Shown here piece after piece: positions 22,331-32,773 of a stretch of 64,000 nt of DNA; positions within the stretch are counted from its first letter, which is position 1, and each line of letters opens with the position of its first letter. The DNA is from Lumnitzera littorea (taxonomy: Eukaryota > Streptophyta > Magnoliopsida > Myrtales > Combretaceae). The stretch lies in contig JAMXBB010000004.1 of NCBI GenBank assembly GCA_024138015.1, positions 79,318,815-79,382,814 on the forward strand, given 5' to 3'. Both the position numbers and the translations under genes were made by a program. The notes beneath the pieces are model-generated. The model was not told the origin of the DNA, did no database searches, and saw only the letters and a program-made list of their open reading frames with translations.

Positions 22331-23611
22331 CAAAGAGCTATGGTACCATGATATTAAAATGTTCCTACAATAAGGCACATACCCTGAAGAGATCAAGAAA
22401 AAGGATAGAAGGACAATCAAGAGATTGGCTTCCCAATTCTTAGTAAGCAAGTCTACTTTATACCTACGATCTTTTGGTGGCACACTTTCAAGGTGTGTAG
22501 ATGATAAGGAGGCTAAGATTTTGGTAAAAGAAGTACATGAAGGAGTATGTGGCTCTCACATGAATGGTTACATGCTGGTTAAGAAAATTATGAGGCTAGG
22601 GTATTACTAGTCATCAATGGAAAGCGATTGACTCAAACACATTGGGCATTGTCACTTCTGCTAAGTTTATGCAAATAAGATAAATATCCTACCTCAAGAA
22701 TTACACACACTCTCTATGTCGTAACCTTTTTCAATTTAGGAAATAGATATCAATGGCCTAATTACTCCAAAATCATCTAATGGGCATCACTTTATACTAG
22801 TTAGCATCGATTACTTCAGCAAATGGGTTAAGGCATCATCTTATTCAATCATCATTAAAGGGGTAGTAATCAGTTCATCAAGAGAGATATCTTGACTTGA
22901 TATGGGGCTATAGAGACAATCATCACCAACAATGGTACTAATCTCAACAATAAGCATACGTCAAAGTTATGCTAACAGTTCAGGATCATTCATAGAAACT
23001 CTATACCTTATCGACCCTAGATGAATGAAGCCATTGAAGTAGCCAACAGAAACCTCAAAAGAATAATAGAAAAAATAGTTATTACATACAAGGACTGGAA
23101 TATAATGTTACCATTCGCACTTATGGCCTATTAAACTTCCATCAAAACATTAATTGGAGCAACACCCTACTCCTTGGTATACGGCATTGAAGCGGTAATA
23201 CCAGTAGAGATTAAGATCCTGTCTCTTAGAGTACTATTGGAAACTTAGTTGGAGGAAGCCAATTGGGTGAAGAAATGCATCGAGTAGTTGAATTTGACTG
23301 ATGAGAGAAGATTGAAAGCCCTATGTCATAATTAATGTTATCAAGAAAGAATGGCTCGGGCTTTTAACAAAAGAGTATGACTTTGAAACTTCAAAGAAGG
23401 TGATATGGTGTTGAGAAAGGCTTTCGCTAATGTACAAAACTCTAGAAGGAAATTTTCTCGTAATTATGGAGGCCCTTATGTTGTGAAGTGGGTATTACTA
23501 AGAGGGGCTTTAATTTTGTCTCAAATGGATAGTTTAGAATTTAGAGACCCTATCAATGCTAATGCTGTAAGTTGTATTACCTATGAGAAGTCAATGGAAA
23601 ATTTTATTTAG
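22330..23611 (+). pseudogene. Element B integrase remnant
   Basis: The HHCC zinc region starts with EVHEGVCGSHMNGYML (22530-22580) and ends CHFC near 22655. The core shows VSIDYFSKWVKASSY (22800-22850) and IITNNGTNLNNK (22921-22955), where the second catalytic Asp has become Asn. MNEAIEVANRNLKR (about 23022-23062) carries the catalytic Glu region. The C-terminal part 23405-23611 is open: NYGGPYVVKWV, RGALILSQMDSLEF. The stop at 23609 lies 11 bp before element D's LTR. Confidence 0.82.
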
Positions 23612-24587
23612 AACATAAAAATGCTAGTCGTTTTGAGTGTTATTGTGGTCTATGTTGAGCCCTATTTCGATTTCTTTAGTTTAACTTATATCAAGCATAG
23701 CCTACTTAATATAAATTACTTGACATTAAACTTAAGAAAATATTTTTCTAAAAAAAAATTAAAAAAAAAAGAATTGGAGTCCCCTACTAGTTCAACCAAT
23801 AAAAAAAAATAGAATTAAGGTTTTTAGGTGGGAAAACCCTTACTTGACCACTAGCCTGCGAATATTCTAAAAATTGATTTTTATAGAAAAATTGAACTAG
23901 AAAAATTGAGTTCAGCGGCTAACCTATTAAAACTAAGTCATCATGTGAAAATTAAAAGAAATTTGATAGGTGTTTTTTTTTGTAATTTTTCTAAAAATGT
24001 TAAAATACACCTAAATAGGCAAAAGTAACTAAAAATGATTTTTTTTTATTTTTATTACGAATTTCTAAAAAGGGAAAAAAAATTTTAATGGTTACCTCAA
24101 AGGTTTTACAAGATTTTTTTATAAGATTTTTAGTGGGTAGTTTATTTTTATTTTTTAAAACCAAGCCAAGTTTACGTTTTTATCAATTTATTATTTTAAA
24201 GGAAAATCCTAGAAAATCTAATTTTCCTAAATTAAATAAAAAAAACCTAACTATCTTTCCTTGAAAAAAACTCAATTAAAATTTTTATTTTTCCAAAAAA
24301 ACCCTAAATTTCAAAAATATATTTTATTAGAAAATGATTTTTCAAAAAAATAAAAACCCTAATTTAACTAAAAATTTGCAAGAAAATAATTAATTAAAAA
24401 AGTCCTGCACTTAAACAGAAAAAATAAATTAATAATAAAATGAATAAATATATAACATAACTAATTAATAAATGAAGAAAATAATATATAAAAAAAAACT
24501 AAAAAAAAAATTTCACTTAGGTTAGGTCGGTTAGCGTTGGGCAGTGCTAAGCGTACTCGGGCGACATTGTGGGTGAGCACATGTAAT

Positions 24588-24801
24588 GACTCAGGCGAGC
24601 GCTTGGGCATGCGAATGGGTGATTGTCTAAGCATATGGATGGGCGAGCATTTAGGCATATGGATGGGCGAGCATCTGGGCATGTAGATGGGCGAGACTCA
24701 GGCGAGCGCTTGGGCATGCGAATGGGTGATTGTCTAAGCATATGGATGGGCGAGCATTTAGGCATATGGATGGGCGAGCATCTGGGCATGTAGATGGGCG
24801 A
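24588..24801. repeat. Perfect 107-bp tandem duplication of 24-bp units
   Basis: 24588-24694 and 24695-24801 are identical at every base I compared. Each 107-bp unit holds four related 24-bp units of the type GGCATATGGATGGGCGAGCA plus an 11-bp remainder. Because 24 is a multiple of three, all minus-strand frames stay open and give Pro/His/Ser repeats, which are not evidence for a protein. Confidence 0.93.
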
Positions 24802-24839
24802 TAGCTGGGTGAGCATACGAGCAACGTTGGGTGACAACT

Positions 24840-25215
24840 ATGAGTGCAATTGGGTGTGCGGATGGGCAATGCTAGGCAATGGCCTAGGTTGTTCGAGGCA
24901 ACACAATGGGCGATGTTGAGCAACAACTTAGCCGATGTTCTGAGCGTTCTTGGGCGACATAATGGGTGATGTTAGGCAATGGCCTAAGCAGTGGACTAGG
25001 TAATGGTTGTAGGTGAGGTTGGGCTTTTGGTGGTGGAGCGTGTTTAGGCAGTGGCGGAGAGTGTTTAGGTAGTGGCAAAGCGTGTAGTGGTTGTAAGGGG
25101 ATGTGTAATGGTGGCACATGTAGTGGCATATGTAGTGTAGGCGGTGGTACGTGTGGTATAGGTGGTGGCACATGAAGGCGCGTGTAGTGGCATACGTGGT
25201 GTGAAGTATTGTCAT
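24840..25215. repeat. G/T-rich minisatellite region in the D LTR
   Basis: Loosely repeated GGCAATGGCCTA-like units (24860-25000) are followed by GTGGTGGCACATGTAGTGGC-like units (25100-25205). The strong G-rich / C-rich strand bias contrasts with the AT-rich surroundings. Minus-strand frames rich in His, Pro and Leu here are composition effects. Confidence 0.75.
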
Positions 25216-25539
25216 TGGGTATGTGTAATTCAAAAGAAAAAGTCCCCTTGACTCCTTGGCCTTTCTTTAAAGGCCCGACTTGATCTAATTTAGCCCAATA
25301 ATTTAACAAATCTTGATTTTTGGCCCTTCAATTGGTCTGGCCCAAAACTAGTGGATTCAGCCTAACTTGACACAACTTGGCTCCTAACTTGATTTTCTTT
25401 TTCTTTTTTTCTTGAATTTTCGTTTTCTTATTTTTTATTTTATTATTATTTATTTTATTTTCTTTGAATTTTCCTTTTTTTTTTTTTATTTACCTGGCTC
25501 AATTAATAAAAATAATTTGGCAAAAATGAGGTGTCAACA

Positions 25540-25553
25540 ATTGCCCTTCTTTG
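25540..25553 (-). other. Polypurine tract of element D
   Basis: On the minus strand CAAAGAAGGGCAAT directly precedes the LTR start TGTTGACACC. It is the expected plus-strand priming site and fixes the LTR boundary. Confidence 0.7.
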
Positions 25554-25689
25554 TAGTAAAGTTTGGTTAGAACTTTGTTACAAAGATAAAAAAGATATCC
25601 ATTTTTGCCAAACTCACTTTTAGACTGACCAAGTAAGTTGTGTTTTATTTTGACTAACTTGAAAGGTTGATGTAAAGAATGAATTGCTC

Positions 25690-26100
25690 ATCTTGAAAGG
25701 ATGGGGCAAATGAATGCCTGTCTTGAAAGATCAAAGCAAAAGGTTAGGGGACTTATCTTGAAAGGATAGGGCAAAGACTTCAAGGGGACCTATTTTGGAA
25801 GGATAAGGCTTAATGGTGTCTATCTTGGAAGGATAGAGCAAAAATTTCATGGGAGCCTATCTTGGAAAGATAGGACTTAATGGTGTTTATCTTGGAAGGA
25901 TAGAGTAAAAATTTTAAGGGGGGCCTATCTTGGAAGGATAGGGCTTAATAGGGTCTATCTTGGAAGGATAGAGCAAAAATTTTAAGAGGGAAGGGGCTAT
26001 CTTGGAAGGATAAGACTTAATGGGATCTATCTTGAAAGGATAGAGCAAAAATTTCAAGGGGGGCCTATCTTAGAAGGATAGGGTAAGAACTATTAGAGGT
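25690..26100. repeat. Tandem array in D 3' UTR, ~68-bp unit
   Basis: The unit is about 68 bp and contains two copies of the 17-base core CTATCTTGGAAGGATAG, separated alternately by CTTAATGGTG-like and CAAAAATTTCAAGGGG-like spacers. About ten cores are present. The core can fold into a 7-bp stem with a 3-nt loop. The array lies between the integrase stop and the polypurine tract. Confidence 0.9.
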
Positions 26101-26130
26101 AAAATTAACTCGTTTTGATGGATAATCTGA

Positions 26131-26242
26131 AGAGGATATATCTCTTCGAGATTTCTTTTGGTTTGTCATCTAAAGTGGATAGATCCCTTTGAGATTTGTT
26201 TTGGTTTTTTTGAAGAGGATAGATCTTTTTAAGATCGATTTT
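26131..26242. repeat. Second short tandem array in D 3' UTR
   Basis: About 2.6 copies of a roughly 41-bp unit of the form GAAGAGGATAGATCTCTTCG plus AGATTTGTTTTGGTTT, unrelated to the neighbouring 68-bp array. Confidence 0.7.
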
Positions 26243-26404
26243 CAAAACTAGCTTAATTCTTCTAAAGATTTCTTTTCAAAGACTTTTAAGATAATTTTTC
26301 CTAAGATTGAAGGATTTCTCAAATAGCAACTAATTGACATGCTTACATTGACTTCTAGTATTTACTCATTTAATCAGCAGAATTTCATCAAAAGACTATG
26401 ATTG

Positions 26405-26459
26405 CTTCTTCTTTCTTTTTTTTTCTTCTCTTTTCTTCTTTTTCTTTCCCTTTTTTTCT
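26405..26459 (-). repeat. Long purine tract in D 3' UTR
   Basis: On the plus strand this is 55 bases almost entirely of C and T; on the element's sense strand it is therefore purine-rich. It could form triplex DNA or mimic a polypurine tract. No function is shown. Confidence 0.6.
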
Positions 26460-26822
26460 AAAATTCCTCAATCTTTCAAGTCTTGTAACTGTACCATGCT
26501 CACACCTTGAATTTGCTTTTCGCAATACCAAGTTTCAATTTCCACTCCCCATGACTTCTAGACGATAAATCTCTTTTTGAATGAATAAGATTAAATTACT
26601 AAGAACATTCGATTTCAATTCTTTTGGTGATTCAGACTCAATGGTAAGTGTTTGATATTTAAGTGTATGAAGCTAAGAAATAGGGCTTATTGGTGGGGTG
26701 TTTGTTGGTCAATGACCACTTAAATTCAAAAACATTCATGAATATCAACTTTACTTATAAATGATGAAAGATTAACTACAAAATATTCAAGAAAAATTGA
26801 AATCTTTGTTAAATCTCTATTT

Positions 26823-27990
26823 TCATGGATAATACAACTTAACTACATCTGAATTCACTGGTCCTCTTAATTCCAGGCCATCTATCTCTATCAACACTAA
26901 TGCACCTCTTGATAATACCCTTTTTCCTACATAAAGGCCTTTGTAATTTGGAGCAAACTTGCCCCTAGGGTCTTATGCGTTTGGTAACACTTTCTTTAAC
27001 ACCAAGTCTCCTTCTTTAAAGTACCTCGGGTGTACTTTCTTATGAAAAGCTTGGATCCTTCGTTGTTGGTAGCATTGACCATGATATATTGCTGCAAGTC
27101 TTCACTCATCTAGGAGATTCAAATGCTATATTCTCTTCTCCACCCACTTTGCTTCATTAAGCTAAGTTTCTGCCAATACTTGGAATGAAGTTATTTCTAC
27201 TTCTACCCATAGTACTGCTTCAGTTCCATACACCAATGAATATGGGGCTGCACCAATAGAAGTTCTGATTAAGGTTCTATAGACCATGAGTGCAAAGGGA
27301 AGTATCTCATGCTAATCTTTATATGTGATTGCCATCTTCTCAATGATTCTTTTGATGTTCTTATTTGCAGCTTCAACAGCTCCATTCATTTGAGGTTGTA
27401 AGGAGTTAAGTTTCTGTGATTGATCTTGAACTGGCAACATACTTCATCCATTAACTTGTTATTCAAATTCATCCCATTGTCTATAATAATAAACTCGGGC
27501 ATACCATATCTTGCAATAATGTCTCTTTTCAAGAATTTGACCACTACCCCTTTGGTCACTATAGTATATGATGCTACTTCCACCCACATGATAAAATAGT
27601 CGATCGCGACTAAAATGAATCTATGCCGATTTGAAGCCATTGGTGAAATTGGTCCAATCATATCAATTACCCACATCGAAAAAGGCCAAGGAGTTGACAA
27701 CACATGTAATTCATGGGGAGAAGCATTAATTTTATTAGCATATACCTGGCATAGGTGACAATGCCTTATGTACTTAATGCAATCCAATTCAATCGTCATC
27801 CAGAAATACCCCATTCTCATTATCTTTCTAGTTAGCATATACCCATTCATGTGAGAACCAAAAACTCCTTCATGTACCTCTTTCATTAATTTCTTAATTT
27901 CTTCTTCATCTACACACCTTAACAGTGTTGTATCTAATGATCTCTTGCATAATGTGGCTCCGCTTAACAAGACATGAGTAGCTAACCTTC
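26823..27990 (-). pseudogene. Element D integrase, nearly intact
   Basis: The longest conserved coding stretch in the window. 27386-27970 is open for 194 codons: zinc region HEGVFGSH to CHLC, core WVIDMIGPISPM (first Asp), VAIDYFIMWVEVASY, and EFIIIDNGMNLNN (second Asp). One base is missing just after TPY at about 27393. In the shifted frame the domain continues with QPQMNGAVEAANKNIK (catalytic Glu), YGTEAVLWVEVEI, KFAPNYKGLYVGK and RGALVLIEIDGLELRG, ending with a stop at 26823-26825. A few further stops are present. It would have inserted the element's cDNA; as it stands it is broken. Confidence 0.9.
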
Positions 27991-28049
27991 TTAAAGTCTT
28001 TCTATCATTTCGATCAGCATCTTTAGGAAATTCCCCAGTTTGAAGTAAC

Positions 28050-28970
28050 TTTTTGATATCGTGATACTAAGGTTCCTTTGTTCCCTTCCCTTCAACTACA
28101 AGGCAAAAAGTCAGTCTTTCTTCCACTTCAATCATTAAGGGCTGAATTTGTATTCCATCCATGACTTTTACCATTGATGCTAATGTAGCCAATTTGTTGG
28201 CAAACTAATTCTAGGTCCTTAGAATATAAGTGAATGAAATCTCTTGGAATTTTTCAACTAGCTTGCTCAAATTTTCGTGATAAGGTATCAATTTCTCATC
28301 CTTCGTCTTATATTCTCCTAAGATTTAGAGAATTATAAGGGAAGAATCTCCATATACTTCTAATTCTTGTACTCCAATATCTAATGCCAATTTGAGCCCC
28401 AAAATGCAAGCTTCATATTCTGCTATGTTATTGGTATATGGGAATGTTAATCTTATTGCCATAGGAAAATTGTTATCCTCAAGTGATACCAATACTGCTC
28501 TTATCCCAAATTTAAACACATTGGTTGCTCCATCAAAATACATTTCCCATCATAACTTCTCACCGCTCAATTCGTTTGCCACCATCACATTTTCATAAGG
28601 AAATTGTGCTTTTGAACCCTCGTCTTCATCTTCTAATGGATATTTTGCCAATTGATCAACCACTGCTTGCCCCTTGACTGAACTTTGACTCATGTACTTG
28701 ATATCAAACTTAGAGAGTAACATCTACTACTTTAATATTCTCTCAATCAATGCTGGCTTTTTCGCTAAATACCTCAACGGGTCATGTTTTGTCAACAACT
28801 CTATCGAGTAATAAAGAGTGTACTACCTAAGTTTATGCATTACCTATACTAAGATGCAATACATTCTTTCCACTTTTGAGTAATTTTTCTTGCCTTCCAT
28901 TAATTTCTTACTCAAATAATATGTAAGATGCTCTTTTCTTCCCATTTCGTCTTTCTGCCCCTGCATGTAT
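28050..28970 (-). pseudogene. Element D dual RNase H
   Basis: The gypsy RNase H lies at about 28660-28960, degraded. The second, archaeal-type RNase H is open at 28325-28543 and reads MYFDGATNVFKFGIRAVLVS, NIAEYEACILGLKLALDIGV and ELEVYGDSSLIIL. Its three acidic positions (FDGA, AEYEA, GDSS) are all kept. That contrasts with elements A and B, where one or more are lost. Two RNases H in series are a mark of plant Tat/Ogre elements. Confidence 0.78.
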
Positions 28971-28974
28971 CCCA

Positions 28975-29990
28975 TCAATTCGAGAGAATCATTAAATAAA
29001 GGATCAATGGCCATCCCGGTGTAGGAGTGACAAGTACAGGAGGATTCATGAGATATTCTTTGATTTTAGCAAACGTGTGCTCACATTCTTTATCCCACTC
29101 TATCATGGCATTCTTCCTTAATAGCTGAAACAATGGCTTACATTTATTAATTAACTGTGATATAAACCGAGCGATGTAATTCAATCTTCCTAGCAATCTC
29201 CTAACTTCTTTGATAGTCTTAGGCGTAGGCAAGCTTACAATCGCCTTGACTTTATCTGGGTCTACTTCGATTCCTCTTCTATTGATTACGAAACCTAACA
29301 ATTTGCCCGAAGTTACTCTAAAAGTACATTTTTCAAGATTCAGCTTTGGTTGAAACTTCCTCAATCGCTCAAATAGTTTGCATAAAATATCCATGTGGTT
29401 TTCATTCTCTTTGAATTTAGCGATCATATCATCCACATAAACTTCGATTTCCTAATGAATCATGTCATGGAACAAGGCAAACATAGCACGCTGGTAAGTT
29501 ACCCCAGTGTTTTTCAACGCAAACGGCATCATGCGATAACAAAATGTTCCCCAGGTGGTAATAAATGTTGTTTTAATTTTATCTTCTTCCACCATTTTAA
29601 TTTGATTATAGCTTGTGAAACCATCTATGAATGAGAAAAGATGATTCCCGGCTGTATTATCCACTAATACGTCAATATGTGGTAAGGGAAAATTATCTTT
29701 CGATGTCGCCTAGTTTAAATCATAGAAATCTACATAGAGCTTAACTTTCCCTTTTTTCTTCAATACTGGCCCTACATTGGCTAACCATTCAGGGTGATCC
29801 GATACTTTTATGAATCCGACTTCTAATAACTTCTTGACTTCTTCTTTAATTTTGAGTAGTAAATCTGGCCTAAACCATCTAAGCTTTGTCTTTTTGGTTT
29901 AATTTCTTTCCTGGTTGGCAACTTGTGAACAACAATAGATGAGTCTAAACTGAGCATATCTTCATAAGACCAAGCGAATATGTCTAAGTA
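28975..29990 (-). pseudogene. Element D reverse transcriptase
   Basis: Two long open pieces cover most of the domain. 29452-29664 reads FSFIDGFTSYNQIKM and FCYRMMPFALKNTGVTYQRAM. 28975-29436 starts inside the catalytic box (VYVDDMIAKF when joined across a stop at about 29452) and continues KLNLEKCTFRVTSGKLLGFV, NRRGIEVDPDKVKAI and RLNYIARFISQL. The finger block with GKVKLYVDF lies at 29720-29760. Only a few lesions separate these pieces, so this is the youngest-looking pol here. Confidence 0.88.
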
Positions 29991-30890
29991 TTAAGATAAC
30001 AATTGTGATAACTCCTGCTTCTAATTATCTGTTAAATTACCACCAATTTTCAACTTTCGTGGATTTTCCTTTGTTCCCAAATTAATTACATCCATTGGTT
30101 CATAAATAATCACTCTACCCTATTCATATAGACGCCAATTCTCCTAAATTTCACTTGAAGTCTCAATATCATTTTCGACATCTGACCCAATAGGGCTGAA
30201 AGTGATATTGGTATGTTCATCATTTATATGCACGAGATATCCATTACGTTCATCATTTTTATTGGATTTGAGGAGTAAAGGAAAAGAAAAAGGATAATGA
30301 ATAAATAACATAGAAGAATTGATAGAAAGAAAGAAACGAATTTTATTAGATGAATTAATTCAAATTGTCTGACAAAAAAGACCTAACTAATTAGACTAAT
30401 TATTGAAATTGAATGCTCCTAATTAATCTAATTTTGTGTTTCCAGAGAGACATATTCGTAAGAACAAAAAACCGGTTACACAAAGAAACTAGTATGCTAC
30501 CATCTTCTCTCTCATTCGGACTGATGTTGCATTGCTAGGTTAGGGCCTTAGATAAATCGGCTACTTCAGGTTCTTGAACATCAACCAGTACTGGGAATGT
30601 CTAACGGATGTCCAAAAAATCCATGTGAGCATGGTACAGCTGATCCCCTCTTTTGCTCTCGGTTTTAGCCTTCATTCCTTAAATCTCCTCTTCAATGGGC
30701 TCATATCTATGCCCGAACATTCCAATCTATTACTTAGGCTATTTCAAACGACCCCGTACCCCCTGTCTTGCTTCTTTGATCATACTAACTTCATTGAAAA
30801 TTTGTAACCCTAGATCTTCCAATTCTTCATCCCCGACATAGGGTATAGTCATTTTTTTGTAAATCTCAGAATCCTATTCCCTAAGAATAG
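29991..30890 (-). other. Element D protease-RT linker
   Basis: Decayed polyprotein linker between protease and reverse transcriptase. Fragments such as SIGSDVENDIETSS-like acidic text are visible near 30150-30200. The 77-aa plus-strand frame at 30574-30807 is antisense to it and not a gene. Confidence 0.45.
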
Positions 30891-31480
30891 TAACCAACTA
30901 TCCATTGGCTATGAACTTCACTTTCTGATGTAGGCTGGATGGAATTGCCCATACTGAATGAATCTATGGTCTTCCTAGTAGAAGATTGAAAGTTCGCAGG
31001 ATATCAAGAACTTGGAAAGGAATAGTAAAAACCTGCGAGTCGATTTTGACCTGTAACTCGATTTCTCCATTTATTTCCCGTTTTGATTTATTAAAAGCCA
31101 TTATTGAAATCAAGCAAAGCTTTATCTCATTCCCCTCTATAACCAATAGATTTAGCATTGTCAATGGACATACGTTCAACAATGATCCATTATCTATCAG
31201 AACTCAGGCAACTACTTTCCCTACATATTTAACCACTATGAAGAGGGGCTTTGTGTGCTGGTCTCCTTCTTTACCTAGCTTATCTAGTGAAAATGAGATT
31301 TGATCCATTTCAAATACTGAGTTTACCACTAACCTTAGTTTTTCCATAAAAATCCATTTAGGTACATTAACCTCCTTTAGAATTTTAATCAATGCCTTTC
31401 GATAAGTATCTAATGACAATAACAAACCCATTAAAGAAATTTAGGCTGGTACCTTGGCTAGCTGATCCATTATCTTGTAT
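30890..31480 (-). pseudogene. Element D protease remnant
   Basis: 30964-31182 reads NVCPLTMLNLLVIEGNEIKL, then GEIELQVKIDSQVFTIPFQV and FNLLLGRP, the C-terminal half of a retroviral-type aspartic protease domain of the family seen in Ogre gag-pol. 31204-31431 holds the upstream part, with FIVVKYVGKVVA leading to the active-site region near 31180-31205, which carries a frameshift. The domain would process the polyprotein. Confidence 0.78.
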
Positions 31481-32773
31481 TCACTAGCCTTCACTATCTT
31501 CTTGGCAATATTTTGATCTTTATCTTTCGTATCTTTAAGGATTTTTCGAGAAGCTTCTTCTACAGTAGATTTCCTCTTGGCTTCCTTAAGCTAATCATAA
31601 ACTCGTCTAGAGCGGGTAAGCCAACTGACCATGGGAAATGAGGCCCTAGTCGTTTGGTACATTGTTTTGTAATCCAAAGGTGCTGCTTTATAATTCTCTA
31701 AGGCTATTGGGACATTGAAAGTGATCTTCTTGGGCTTTCCCTATTCTACAACTTTCTTAGTCTTTCCGTCATATTCAAAAATCAACGGCTTGGGCTTGTT
31801 TCCAATCATTCCAACCATCCTAGCTGCCTTCTTGGCTTTTACAATGAGCTTATCTCTTCCTCAAATTTTAGACCCCATCTAGTAGGTAGGGCATTAGCGT
31901 ATATGATAGGTAAATAGGCATAGTCCAGCAAATACTCAAACCTCCCTGCCAATTCTCCTAAGGTATCAACCGTTGGATCTCTAACTTCATATCTCCTTCT
32001 AAGCTCCCTCTAGGTACTTCTCTTTTGTAATTTTGGAATTGTCATAGCCATGATATTGACTTTCTTTATCTTTCCTTCCTTAAGTAGTTGATATATTGTC
32101 GAGTTAGTTTTGGTCCTATCCCGAAGATTCATATCCTGCAAGTACCCAACCTTCCTCAGATTCTACGATATCTCCTCAATAGTGATGGGGAGAATGTCTA
32201 AGTCAATTTTTGGTTTAAAAGCTTCAGCAACAATCATATTAATTGAATGTCCATGATTCGGCAGAAGATTGTTAGCTACGTTGGGAGTAGGAGTCTAGAT
32301 GAAATCTAATTGAACCAATTTGGCATCAATAAGATCTTAGATTTTATGTCCAAGTCTCCAACATTGGTCCGTAGAATGTGCCACTTGCCTCAAATGATAA
32401 TCACATCGAAACTCCGGGTCATAATCTCTTGGCCGTTGTCCTTTTCTCGATATTTCAAATGTCAAAAGATTCTCCTTCCTTAATCGTGTAAGAACTTAGC
32501 TTAGAAGAATGGGAATATGTGTGAACTGTCTTCTCTGTAGGCGGTTGATCTAATTTGGATATGGCAAGGGATTAGGTCCTCTAGTCATAGCCATTAGGGT
32601 TGTGGGTCTGACAAGGTTGCCATTATCGATAACACTGATAGTGGTTTCCTTGGCTTTGTTGGAGAATATTGGGGGAGGTGTTTTCTTTTTAGTTGTTTCA
32701 GGATTAAAGAGCTTCCTAGTAGCAATGGCCTCCTCAATTTGGCTTCTTGAGGCTACAATTTTTGCAAAGGATA
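31481..32773 (-). pseudogene. Element D gag, C-terminal part
   Basis: Minus-strand reading gives IVASRSQIEEAIATRKLFNP next to the solo LTR (about 32690-32765). It continues with a zinc-knuckle-like CDYHLRQVAHSTDQCW at 32365-32410 and NVANNLLPNHGHSINMI at about 32240-32290. This corresponds in order to B's gag. It continues the frame that is broken off at 36054 on the other side of the inserted LTR. Confidence 0.75.

Larger units (their letters stand above)
23622..25539 (-). repeat. Element D 3' LTR
   Basis: In sense it starts TGTTGACACCTCATTTTTG at 25539 and ends CGACTAGCA at 23622, a length of 1918 bp. Its 3' part (23680-24090) matches the D 5' LTR remnant. Its 5' half contains two GC-rich minisatellites. 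It abuts the integrase stop of element B. Confidence 0.78.

Noticed and set aside
23621..23812. Small hydrophobic frame after B integrase
   Set aside because: It lies entirely in element D's 3' LTR, on its antisense strand, and ends in poly-Lys from an A run.
24461..25309. Pro/His/Ser-repeat proteins on the minus strand
   Set aside because: All three frames are open because the DNA repeat unit is 24 bp. The region is a minisatellite in an LTR with no start context or conservation.
25690..26100. CRISPR-like repeat array
   Set aside because: The spacers are repeats themselves, there are no cas genes, and the setting is a plant retrotransposon 3' UTR.
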